Assembly: GCA_964036195.1 (NCBI GenBank)
Contig: OZ038460.1
Span: forward strand, 6,203,504-6,267,503
Origin: Sphaerolaimus hirsutus
Lineage: Eukaryota > Nematoda > Chromadorea > Monhysterida > Sphaerolaimidae
Length of the DNA stretch: 64,000 nt
Direction of reading: 5' to 3'
The notes under the pieces were generated by a model that did not search any database, was not told where the DNA came from, and was given only the letters and a program-made list of their open reading frames with translations. How positions within the stretch are numbered: the first letter of the stretch is position 1; every line of letters begins with the position of its first letter. Shown in pieces: positions 35,931 to 47,100 of this stretch. Made by a program: the position numbers and the translations under genes.

Positions 35931-38900
35931 ACCCCACGCCGCCTCCCGGTTGTGGCCGCCCAACCGGCTGCGGCGCTAACCGTGGACAACCTTTTGCCGG
36001 CTCTCCAGCAGCTGCTATCCAGCAATCCGACATTCGTCCAGCGATTGACTTCACAATCAGTGCCGGCGCACACGGCACCGGTTCAAAACGCGCCTGCAAA
36101 TTTGCAATCGGTACCGGCACCTGGCACAATCAACCGCTGTTCATCAGCGACCCCTTCTGCTTCCACGGACCAGCTAATTGACTCCACTGAAGCTAGATTG
36201 CAAGCCGTCTCTTCGTCACCTGGCGGTTTGATTGGTCAAATTGCCGCCTACATCGACCAATACGTCATGGTACCGGCCGATGGTTTTCCGTCACTCGTGG
36301 ATACTCTGGGACAAATGTCGTCTCACGATCGCATGGGTGGTGGCCATGTGGCCAACGTAGCCAGCAAACAAACGCCGTTCAATGGGGATTCGAGCGCGCC
36401 ATCGGGGCCGTTTAAATTTTGGCTTCACAATGTGGCGTTACAGGCTCTGAACGTCCCGCCGGCATACCAACACTTGTTTTGGACCAATGTTTTCCAACAG
36501 TGCCTGAAAGGCAGTGCGCAGGCACATTACACTTCTATCCGCCTCGACAAATGCAATTCTATACTTTACGTTTTGGACCAGTTGGCATGTGTGTATCGTG
36601 TGGACCGCAAAGCGCATTCGGTAGCTGAGTGGTACAGAATTTCTGCTAACAAATCTGACACTGTGGTCTCCCTGTACAACAAGTTGTGCAATTCATTCCA
36701 CTACATCAGCGAGCAGATCGACGACTCACAACGTGAAAAAATGATTGGGGATAAATTATTCCTCGAGATTGGCAGTATACTGCCGATTTCGCTTTGGTGT
36801 CGGTGGCGCGATGAATGGCGTGAAGGTCGGTATCGACTGGCTGATGTCGTTGGTCGCCTTGACATATCGCGCGAGGAAAATTTACATTTCCGTGCCGAGC
36901 AGAACAAACGACGTAATGCTAATCGAAAACCAAAGCCGTCGCGGGGTGGAAATGCCGGGTGGGGCAACGCTCCATCGGCTGCGGCTGCATCGCAAAATGC
37001 CTCGGGCCGATCGGATCGTCAGAAGGGCAGCTGGGATAGGCAGTCCAAATTTGACCCGACGACACACCAGGGTCCATGGTGCACTTATTTTTTGCATCGT
37101 GCTCCCATGCCGCACGAGCCGGAAAAATGCTATTTGAACCCCGCTTCTCCTGCCTTCCGGGCTGACCAAGCTGAAAAGGTCAAAGCTAACCTCGAAAGCA
37201 CTAACAAATCTCAGGAGGATGCAAAGCGAAATATGCTAGCTGAGTGCAAGAAACTAAACTTGAATATGAACAAATGGTCGACCCCGAGCGCTAAATCCAG
37301 CAGAAGTGGCAAACGGAATACGAAAGCCAGGACTACTGCTCCGCCTGCACAAGCCTCGGAACCAACCTCTGACTCTGAGCAGTTGGACTCGTGGTTTCCA
37401 CATAGCGAGTCTGCCCGCCCAGTTGCCGTCCGACGGGCTGACAACGAATTCTGTAATCGGGCAGTCGCTAAAGTCAAATTCATGGGCTGTACACTAACTG
37501 GCCTACTCGACAGCGGGTGCGATGTCAGTATTGTGATCGAGGAGCGCCTTTTGGAGCACGCGTGGAATACGGCAAAACGGGACATATTGGCAGAAAAGGC
37601 CAAGTACCGGCCCTACCCATATCCGCATTTAGGCACGACGGGTGAACCGATTCCCAGCCAGCACCTAGCATTGTATGATATGCATCTGCAGCACACCACG
37701 CCCGACAATCGGCGTCAATCCGCGAAAGTCACAGCGGTAGTTAAATTGAAAGAATTCTGCCGGCCATCATCCGACCCATTGCTGTTTGGCCATGAAGCTC
37801 TTTATGGCCCATTGAAAATGAACCGCACTTCTATTGCGGAACACCAGCGCTTGGAGCAAAATTATGTACCGGTCGCCATGGGCACTTTTGCAAGCCCATT
37901 GCCTCAGGCTAGGCGGTCTATCCCGGTACACTCAGTGGCTGATGTGTGCATTCCAGCAGGTTGCCAGCGACAAATTTTGGCTGCTGCTGACAAGGGCGTT
38001 CCTCTGGAGGGCGACCTTGGTTGCGGTAAGGCGGCCTACATTATCGACAGCCGCTACCGTGATTCCAATTCAAATGACTTGGTTGAATTTTCGCCGGGTC
38101 TGGTGTGCGATACTGCATTGCATACCGAACGGGCTATTCTAGACGAGCCTTCATTCCCACTATGCCTGACAAATCAGTCTGGCGACAATGTGCGACTCCG
38201 AGCTGATACACCGGTGGCCGAAATTTTCACGGCCAACAAAATACTGGTTGAAAGCGAGCCGCCGTCGGTGAACAAGGCCGTTTCTCTGCCCTCTCCGCCC
38301 GATCTGGCCAAACTTCCAGACTTGTCACTGCCACTCACTAGTGAGCAGGAAGCATATGTCCGTGAAGTTTGGGCTCGCTTGCCAAGCGACGGCTTCGAAG
38401 CCCTACTGGCCAAATTCAGGGAAAATTTTCGAAAACTTTTGGCGCACCAGTCAGGCCTATTCAGCCTGTCTGAATATGATATTGGGAAAACGCATATTCT
38501 GGACCATAAGATTTCACTGGTTCCGGACGCGCAGCCCGTCAAGTGCGCTGTGAGATTCGAAACTCCACCGAAGCGCGCTTTCATGTGGCGCACGGTGGAA
38601 GAGATGATGCAGCGGGGCCTCATTGAGCCCTCTTCATCGCCATGGGCTTTCCCTGTTGTCATAGTGCCCAAGGGAAAGGACGACTATCGTCTATGCATCG
38701 ATTTCCGCCGACTAAATGAAGTTACCGTGCGGGATGCATATCCTTTGCCGCGCATCACCGACATGCTATTGCAGCTATCGGGCCGATCTCTATTTTCGGT
38801 TATGGATGCCAGCTTCGGCTACTATAATGTGGCCATCACTGACCCGGACACGCGCAACATGGTGACTTTTGTGTGCAGCCGGGGCCAGTATAGCTTCAAG

Positions 38901-40440
38901 CGCATGCCTCTGGGTTTGGTCAACTCTGGCGCCAGTTTCCAACGGCTCATGGATTGTGTGCTCACCGGGCTGAATCGAGAGCCCGAGCGACCTAATTTTT
39001 TTGCATACATTGATGACGCACTGGTGGCCAGTGATAGCCCTAAGGAGCATTGCATGCATTTGGCACAATTCTTTGCACGCCTCCGGTGGGCCGGGATTCG
39101 GCTCAAGCCGGAGAAATGCCATTTTTTCAAAGAAAAGGTGCAATTTCTCGGATTCGAGGTCAGCACCCGTGGCATCGCTCCGAAGCAAAGTAATGTGGCT
39201 GCGATTCTGGAACAGCCCGTGCCAACTACTAAACAAGAGCTGCGACGGTTCCTAGGCCAAGTGGGCTACTTTAGCGCCCACATTCCCGGCTTCCACCGCT
39301 ATCAATCTCCATTGCATGCTCTATGTAAAGGGACATATACTGCAAAAGGCGCTGACCCAATCCCTTCATTTTCGGAATGGCCCGCTGTCGCCCAGCAGGC
39401 CTACAACGTATTGAAGCAGAGGCTAAGTACCGCCCCTCTTCTGGTGCACGTGGACCGCGACAAGCCGTTTTACCTCTACAGCGACGCATCAGACATCGGT
39501 TTGGGTGCTGTCCTAATGCAAGAGGACGGTCAGGGCAATTTGCGCCCTGTTGCTTTTGTGTCCAAGTGTCTGCCGACTACTCATAAAAATTGGTCGGTGA
39601 TTGAAAAGGAAGCCCTCGCCGTAACCTGGGCCCTTGATCGACTCGGCAGTTACATCGATGGTGGCCATGTCAAAGTTCGCACTGACCACAAGGCTTTGAT
39701 GAATGCACTCACTAAACCCTCCAAAGGGAAAATTGAGCGCTGGACCCAGCGTTGGGCTATGCGCCTTTCCCTGCAAAATTTGGAGATTGAGTATGTGCCC
39801 GGTGAGCAGAATGTTGTCGCCGATGCGCTAAGTCGTGCGCCAGTTGACGACATTGACTCTGCTGCATTTGAACGGGCCAGTGAAGCCATCAAGCTGCCTC
39901 TCGACAAAATTTGTCCTCACGTGTCAAATACTAGCCCTTTTGACTGGGCCAAGGCACAATCTACTGATCCTGAATCACAGAAAATTCTAACTGCACTTGA
40001 CGTGGGCCAAATTAAAAAAGCCCAATTCGTCAAACGCAAGGGTGTCTTGTACACAAATTGCCCCCGTGGTTTCGTGCCATTCGTGCCTGCTGCATTGCGA
40101 CAGCAGTTCATCAAGTTGGCCCATTCGGGGCTGACTGGCGCCCACGGTGGTGTGGAACGTACCCTGCGTCAACTTTACACTGCTGGACATTGGCCGCAAA
40201 TTCGCCGTGACGTCCAGGCATACGTTGCCCAGTGTGAAGTCTGTCGACTTACCAAGGATGCCCAGCGCACTTGTGTGAGCCCGTTATTCCCCGTGACCCC
40301 GGGCACCCGGCCTTTTGCTAAGATTGCTGCCGACACAACTCCAATGCCTAATTTCAATGGCTATCGTCACATCTTGGTTATTGTGGATTACATGACGCGT
40401 GCTGTCGCCCTGGCTCCATTGCGGAGCGCCAATGGGAAGT
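35930..40440 (+). CDS. gag-pol: protease, reverse transcriptase, RNase H, integrase N-part
   Basis: One open frame of the Ty3/Gypsy type, open from 35382 but judged coding from about 35930. Gag residues lead to a Cys/His segment near 37075 that is not a canonical CCHC knuckle. Protease has LLDSGCDVSIV near 37505. Reverse transcriptase shows YRLCIDFRRLNEVT (38686), LPRITDML, and the catalytic YIDDALVASD (39004). RNase H begins FYLYSDASDIGLGAVLMQ (39468) and includes TDHKALMNAL (39682). Integrase opens with the HHCC zinc domain (HSGLTGAHGG, then CEVC near 40233), followed by the first catalytic Asp at about 40330. The frame then fails: its last residues to the stop at 40506-40508 do not match integrase, whose core continues in the next frame from about 40430. 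Confidence 0.9.
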
Positions 40441-42813
40441 GTCTGTGCTGCACTGGAGCGGGAAGTCATTCACCGTTTCGGGTCTCCCACGACGTTGATC
40501 AGCGATAATGGGCCTGAGTTCGCAAATCAGGACTTAGCTGCGCTCGCTGACAAGTGGGGTTTTACCCATCGGAAAACGACCCCGTATCATTCACGTGCAA
40601 ATGGTCTAGCTGAACGCGCTATCCGCAGTGTCGAGCAGTTGGTGCGCCAGTGGTCGGCGCACAACAGCAACTCCTCTAATTGGCCCATTGCATTGCCCGA
40701 AGTTGCATTTAGAATGAATGTGGCGTATAATCACGATGTCGCGCACCCTCCCTTTGAGCTACTGTTTGGTTACGTGCCATCGTTCTTGGGAGGGGCTGGG
40801 GAAGCATTGCTTGAAAATTCTATAAAAAAATCGGCTGACCCTGCAACAGTCGACCCTAATCTGCAAGCTGAGAGTGGGGATAGTGACAGCGATGACAACG
40901 GGCCAGTTCAGCGCCCTGCTGTTAACAAAACTAAAACCATCTATAAAACCAAATTCGCGAAAACACTGCATAGCGTGGCTACCATTGTGCGAGATCGTGC
41001 CCACCAAACTTCTGGCCAGCACGTACATCTCTGGCGTAAAGCGCGCGAGTGCCTTAAGCGAGCCCAAGTCCGCTATAAAGCCGCATTCGACAAACACGCT
41101 GGCCGCACGCTTAAAATTGGCGATTTGGTTCATCTCCGTAAAAACTTTGGCATTTCGGTTGATAAGAAAATTGAACCGCTTTACTCCGGCCCATTCGAAG
41201 TGGTTGGAATAGATAAATCTGTCGCCCTAATTGACACTGGCACCCAAATTCGCAGAGTGCCTACCGATTTATTATTATTAAAATCCACTATCCAAAATCA
41301 CGTCATGAGCAAATCCGGCAAATCTAAAAAGGGTGATAAGGCCCCCTCCTCTAATAGGGGGTCTCTTTATTCTGGCAGTATGGACGATTTCCGTGAGAGA
41401 TTGGCCCGCCAGCCCGTTCGCGCGGGCAGCGACGACTCCGTCTGGCACGTGGGCAATCACGACCAGCCCCAGCATCAGCATAGTCGGTCACCATCGAGGC
41501 ACCGACGCGATTTGGCGGCTGAGAGCCGCTCTCGTTCTGGTTTCTGGCGTGCGGACCGTGATCCTGCGAGGCGCACCGGGGCCACTGACCGTCGCCCTCC
41601 ACCGCGCTTGGACGATGTGTCTCCTATCCGCAAAGGCGTCAATCACAAGGATCGGGACGAACAGCGCCATATCTTTGGCAAGCGCCGCTACGACAATATC
41701 CACCACAAGGATCGGGTCCCCATTGATAATGACCCGGTTCTTCCTGCGAGGCATTTGTCTGCCTCCCTGTCAGCCCGCGCTGTAGCTGAGGAGCTCTATC
41801 GCCCGCCTACGCCGCCCGCGAGTCAGCCCGCGCCTGTTTCCAAGCAGCCTTCCCGCTCGGTCTATGTGCCGCCGCCGCAGCCTACTATCACTGCTACCAC
41901 GCCGGCTTCCGAGGCTTATTCTGCTGCTATGGCCGCCGTTAGCGGTCAGGTTCCCGAGCGCCAGCTACTATTCGACGTCCGCTACATTCGCAATATTCTC
42001 GATGAGCGGCATCGCACCCATTTGCTCTATCAAGCCGTCGATCATTGGCAGCGCACTGTCGACGATCTCACTCTGCACAAAGAGCGGGATCTGCTATCTC
42101 AGTATGCTGTGAAAATCGAGGAGATCACGCGCCTGAATACCGAGCGAAATGATTACAAGAATCGGTATACTACGTCCCAAGCCGAAAGCAAAGTTATGGC
42201 TGCTGACTACCAGAAGAAAATTGCATCCCTCAAGGAGCAGCTGCGCCTGAGCACTGACCGCTACTCTAAATTAGAATCTGCTCACGCTCAGCGCCAAGTC
42301 GAGTATGAAGATTTGAAGAACATGGCTGAAGGCCTCATCCGCGATTGGTCCATCGAGCACCGCGCATTTGCTAAGGCCGCCCCTAATTCCGTCGGCCCCG
42401 ACACGGGCCCACCGTCCCTACGCGTGCGCACTATTCAGCAGAAGATGGCCCGCAGCTTTTCGTGCCCCTCTGGAGGGGACTATTTCGAGCTGGATTGCCT
42501 GCATGGCCTGTCTTTCCCACCTACTGTCACCGAGCCTCCTGTCGTGTCCGGGCCCGCTATTGTGCCCGTGTCCGAGCCCGCCACCGTGGTCGTGTCTGAG
42601 CCCGTTGTCGTGCCTGGGTCCGAGCCCATCTCTGTGCCCGACTCCGACCCCGAGCCTGCACGCGCATCTCCACCTGCCAAGAAGCCACTGCCTGATTCGG
42701 TGGCCAAGTCGAGCGAGCCTACTGTGGAAGTGCACGAGATTACCGATCAGAGCATGGCCCTCAACCTGTGCACTGGCCGCGCCAAAGATTCATCTGTGTG
42801 GCGCCCGTTTTAG
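40430..42813 (+). CDS. Integrase C-part with long coiled-coil extension
   Basis: This frame (open from 40399, ending at TAG 42811-42813) carries the second integrase Asp in SDNGPEFANQD (40501) and the catalytic Glu in ANGLAERAIRSVEQL (40600). The C-terminal DNA-binding fold follows (DLVHLRKNFG, LYSGPFEVVGID, about 41125-41280). About 500 further residues follow, which is unusual: an Arg/Asp-rich stretch (41330-41750), a Pro-rich segment, a predicted coiled coil (KKIASLKEQLRLSTDRYSKL, 42120-42340) and a Pro/Val/Glu-rich tail with SEP repeats (42530-42660). No signal peptide or membrane span is seen, so it is not envelope-like. It lacks its own plausible start and is cut from pol by the frame break. 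Confidence 0.85.
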
Positions 42814-43121
42814 CGTGTAGTTCTGCACTGTTATATTGTTGTTTTGCGCTTTAGGTTTTTTCTCAGTACAATGTGTATGTCACTGGTAACTTCACTTCAA
42901 TCTATGTGCAACAACAAATAAACTCGTCTCAGGTCTGATCAGAGTGTGATTCTAGACATACCGGTTTTATATTCAATCACTTGTCAGATCCTATATTGGG
43001 TAACTTCATAGATTCTGTTCACAGTGTAGTGTGGCTGAAATTATTTGTAGCTTCTTTATGTAGGCTGTTATCTGACTTCCAGTTCCACTAGTGTTTTTTG
43101 TAGGTAGTGTAACTGTTGTCA

Positions 43122-43131
43122 TGGGAGGGGC
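43122..43131 (+). other. Polypurine tract
   Basis: TGGGAGGGGC lies immediately before the 3' LTR, the expected position for plus-strand priming. Confidence 0.7.
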
Positions 43132-43748
43132 TGTTATGCCGTCATTTTAGGCATCTATTTTTCTATATATTTCAATTCGTTTTCTTATGGTAGGCATTTG
43201 AATGCAACCCGTAAGTGTACGCCCACGAGTAGATTCCCCCCCACGCGCTGTCCTATTCTTTCTATGTGCCTATGTATTCAGGTATGCATTAGGTACTCGC
43301 GCCGCGGAACGGTTGTGTCGCGCGGCGGTTTTTTAGGTGTTCGTTTTGTGTGGCTTAAGTATTTATGTATGTGTTATGTACTTGGCGCCGTGTAGTAGAC
43401 TATTTGGTGCCATTCTGTTTGTGACATTTAGGTGTAAGTACCCCCCATATTTTGTGTATGGACTGCCGATATTTTGGATAGGCAGTTAGTCAATGTTTAT
43501 GCGTTTTTTGCGTGAATATTTTCCTTAATAATTGATGTTTTGATTTTCTATTCTTGTCGCCCAAATCTCCTATTTTTATAAACTCAAATCGCCTAAATAA
43601 ATTCGCGTTGGTTTATTTGGACTTGGGCTTCACTGGCACTTGCTCGCACCTTTATTCGAGTGCAATTAGGGCTGCCGCTAATCATTTCATCATTTAAAAA
43701 ACCCCACCAAGCAAAATCTCTTCAATTGGCTGCGATCAGCCAATTACA
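43132..43748 (+). repeat. 3' long terminal repeat
   Basis: 617 bp, same boundaries as the 5' LTR (TGTTATGCC...CAATTACA), with one extra C in the CCCCCC run near 43240. It is followed by the GCGT duplication and the right end of the split MITE. Confidence 0.95.
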
Positions 43749-43762
43749 GCGTGTGTGGGCCC

Positions 43763-44155
43763 ATTTCGACCACCCACACTAGTACACCATACATCAAATT
43801 TGGAAACACATACATCACTTTTGAGCACATTTTGATTTAACAGAATGGATGCTCTTCGCAGCTAAAGACAGTAGTTGGCACTGGCAAACTCCTCATTCTG
43901 GTAAACTCAAATGTGTTCAAAACTTATTTTTCTGAGTTTCCCAAATTTCTGTGTGCGCAGCGCCATCAAAAAAACAAAGTAAATACCTATGTGAAAACAT
44001 ACAATATTTCAGGGGGAAAACGGGTAACTGACAATGTACACTAAATCCTTCTTCACAACAATCAAGAATCTAGCGCTGGAAAAAAAATAGACTGGAATAT
44101 ACAAATAAGCCAACACAATCCAAAGCATGACATAGTTCACATTTCAAATGACATT
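43763..44155. other. Non-coding spacer with partial repeat
   Basis: No gene. CCACACTAGTACACCATAC near 43780 and CCCAAATTTCTGTGTGCGC near 43948 are loosely inverted, with AAATGTGTTCAAAAC also shared with 49404-49585, so a diverged element of that type is probably present. Confidence 0.4.
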
Positions 44156-47100
44156 TCAAATAGGCAAAATGACCTCATCAGAAGTAAAGTCCATCAAACT
44201 GCCGCTAAAGCTACCATAAACGCAGACATTTTCCGGACTTTTTTCACTCGATTCTGATTTCACAATTTCGGTCGTTTCTTTTTCCGGTGCAACTTCTTCA
44301 TCATCAGGCATAACGATCACATCCGGCGAATTGTCTCCCGGTTCCTGGTTCGATTCAGGTGCCGGTTCCGGTACGGTTTCGAAATCTTCACCGTATTTTT
44401 TCAGTGCCTCCTTTAAGCCACCTGAATATAATTGGTTGGTGGTTAGCTACGTTTAAATAAATTGGCATGCAATAAAAACTGGGCACGAAAGCTTAGTGCT
44501 CAAACGAAACCGACCTTTCCAGGATACAGTCACTAAAATTGGACGTAAAGCGCCCGACACGCTTACTTAAGCGCTGAAATTGTGCGTGTTTTTCAGTGGT
44601 TACACGCGTGTCGGGCATCTTACGGCCTAATTGAATTTGGCGCCAGGGTTACGACGTATAATGCACTTTTAAATATCAAAAAGGACACCGACAAGCCCCA
44701 AAACACACCATATCTACACCAAAAAACACCTCCCAAATCCACCCACCAAGATTCTGCCACTGCGACAGGGAACTATCCGCGGCCACATTTTCCAGCCACT
44801 CCAAAGGGCGCCAAGTTCCGGGCAAATGCAGAGAGTAACGGCCACACTTGTAGTCGGGCACCGACTGCAGAATGGCTATTAAATCCGACGGGGTGAGACG
44901 TTTGGATACGGTTAGACGCCGGTTGACACCGGTGCCCGTTGAGTGCTGTAGGGGGGGGGGGGGTTATTGTGAGAGGGGAAGTTTTGTGTTGCAAAAACTG
45001 GAACTAGGGAGCACTCCCAGACACTGTAAAATGCCATGTAAAACGTAAAATGTCATGCAGTTTTTAAATTGAAGTGAAAAGCCCTGTAAAATGGCAAACG
45101 AGAATGCCATTTTAAGCGCTTTTTATTTTTTTAATACTTTGCGTGACACATTCGACATTTTACAGGGTCTGGGATTGGCACCAGCCTCTGACTGTCTGCT
45201 CTATCATAATGAGAAACATGCGTGGTTCGTGCTTCCTGAGGTTTCAAAAAAGAAAGCTGTTGAATATATAATACCACCGCAAACTCTTCATAAAAATTCC
45301 ATTTCAACCCGCAAACTCTTCACAAAAATTCCATTTCAACCCCCCCCCCAACCCACACTTTTCAACTTGAATTTCGCCGCAATTTTATGCACCAGCATTC
45401 TCTGATCCTTTGACAAATCCCTCGCAAACGTAATGGACGGTAAGTCGCCTTCCGCGGATGTATGTCTCGATGCCAATTCATGCAGCATTCTTTCGACAGC
45501 GGCGGAAAATTGTCGAAAATCGAAACCTGTCTCCACACCGGAACTGAAGCCCAGCCCCTGGCGCATTACTACTTCGTTGGCGGTAATCGGTTCCGCCATA
45601 CCCTGTGATTTGTTGCAGTAACTTTGGTGCCGAGGGTTGTGCTGTTTTTTTTGGTCAAGTTTACGTTAGTAAAGAGTGACACTATACCAAAATTTGACAT
45701 TATACAAAATAAGATATATTTTCTGTTTTATACTTCAAAAACGCTATAAAATATCATCATTTATTTAGAGCCGTGTAGAAAATTTGTAGGAAATGGACAA
45801 AAAGCAGCGAAATGAACAGATTAGATTGTGAGAATATCAAAGATAAACTTCATTTTTGTCAAACCTCAATAACTGTCAAACACACCTGCTCCGATTTGCC
45901 CAATCCTCCCCCACTCCAGCCCATATTTTTCATCATTTTCATGGCCGCCGTAGAAACGCCTTGAGCCCTCTGTTTGGCCCGTTCATTTTGCACATCGCTA
46001 AGCAAATCTTCGATTTGCACGTCGCTATTAAAGCCATGCAGATCGGAAAATTTCTTAGTGTAGCTGTCCGGGTCAAATATTTGCACAGTATAACAGATGT
46101 GTGCAAAAAGTCGGATTGCACTTTCGGCGGAAGCCTGCGTGGGGTTTTTCCAAAGTTGTGATTAAATGACAAAAATGGCGCTGCGCACACTCAAAGGTGC
46201 CACGGGTGACGGGGGCCTCGCCGTAATGAAAACCCGGCCGTAATGAAAGCCTGGCTGTAATGTATGCCTACCCGGCCGTAATGAAAGCCTGGTCGTAATG
46301 TAGCATCCCCTACATTACGGCCAGGCTTTCATTACGGCCGGGTAGGCATACATTACAGCCAGGCTTTCATTACGGCCGGGTTTTCATTACGGCCGCTACA
46401 CCCTCGCTAACCTTCTGTTTCATTTTTGTATTGTTATCTTTTTCAACTTATTCGAGGGAGAGTTATTTTTTCACCGCTTGGCCAACAGGGAGAGTTTTTC
46501 AAGGGGGTAACTGCAAAATCAAGTGAAGGGTTTACCGGAACTGGCTAATTTCACATAATGTTTCGATAACCCGACAGACATGTTTTCATAGCACCTAACG
46601 TTTCACAAATCAATGACATTCGAAACTTCTACACAGGAAAGGGTTCACAAGAAAATTCGAAACATTAGAAATTTCACTTGACTTGTTTCATTTCTTAGTG
46701 CTTAGAAAACAGTAAAAAGATATCCGAATTATCCGACAGACCTGTTTGGCCATTTTCACGGTGCGCGCGCACACCTCGGACTCTGGCACTCTTTGATTGT
46801 TAAATTTTATCACAGCCCTGCGAGTTGGAAAAGTGCCAGAAATGCAGCGTACCGCTAGGGTTGCAAAAACTATTTTTTAAACTGGTTGTATACCTGAGGG
46901 TTCCATAACCGCTCAGCTATCTATCTATCCCGGAGGCAAATGTTTTGGCTACTATCCCATAAACCATGGCGGACCGCAAAGTATGCGCAGAACCATACCA
47001 TATTTTAATGAATAGAATTTTGTGATAAATTTCGTCATTGATTATTCCACAGAAAGAAAACCCCCGAAATATTATGATGAAAATGTATAATTTTTGGTTC

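Larger units (their letters stand above)
34297..43748 (+). mobile_element. Ty3/Gypsy-type LTR retrotransposon, 9.45 kb
   Basis: Complete structure: 5' LTR, primer-binding site, leader with hairpin repeats, gag, pol in the order protease, reverse transcriptase, RNase H, integrase (Ty3/Gypsy order), an unusual C-terminal extension, polypurine tract and 3' LTR. A 4-bp target duplication GCGT lies at 34293-34296 and 43749-43752. By eye the LTRs differ by six substitutions and one indel in about 616 bp (about 1%), so the insertion is recent. The copy has a frame break in gag and another in integrase, so it is probably not autonomous as assembled. No envelope-like gene was seen. Confidence 0.95.
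34087..43762. mobile_element. CACACTAGTTGACAT MITE split by the LTR retrotransposon
   Basis: The left part is 34087-34296 (GGAGCCACACACGCTGGATG start) and the right part is 43753-43762 (GTGTGGGCCC end). Removing the retrotransposon restores the expected terminal repeat GATGTCAACTAGCGTGTGTG, and ATT flanks both outer ends (34084-34086 and 43763-43765). Original length is about 220 bp. Confidence 0.75.

Noticed and set aside
42418..42735. Minus-strand Gly/His-rich frame
   Set aside because: Shadow of the SEP-repeat tail of the plus-strand retrotransposon frame.
41330..42813. Envelope-like gene downstream of pol
   Set aside because: No signal peptide, no membrane span, and it is in the same frame as integrase.
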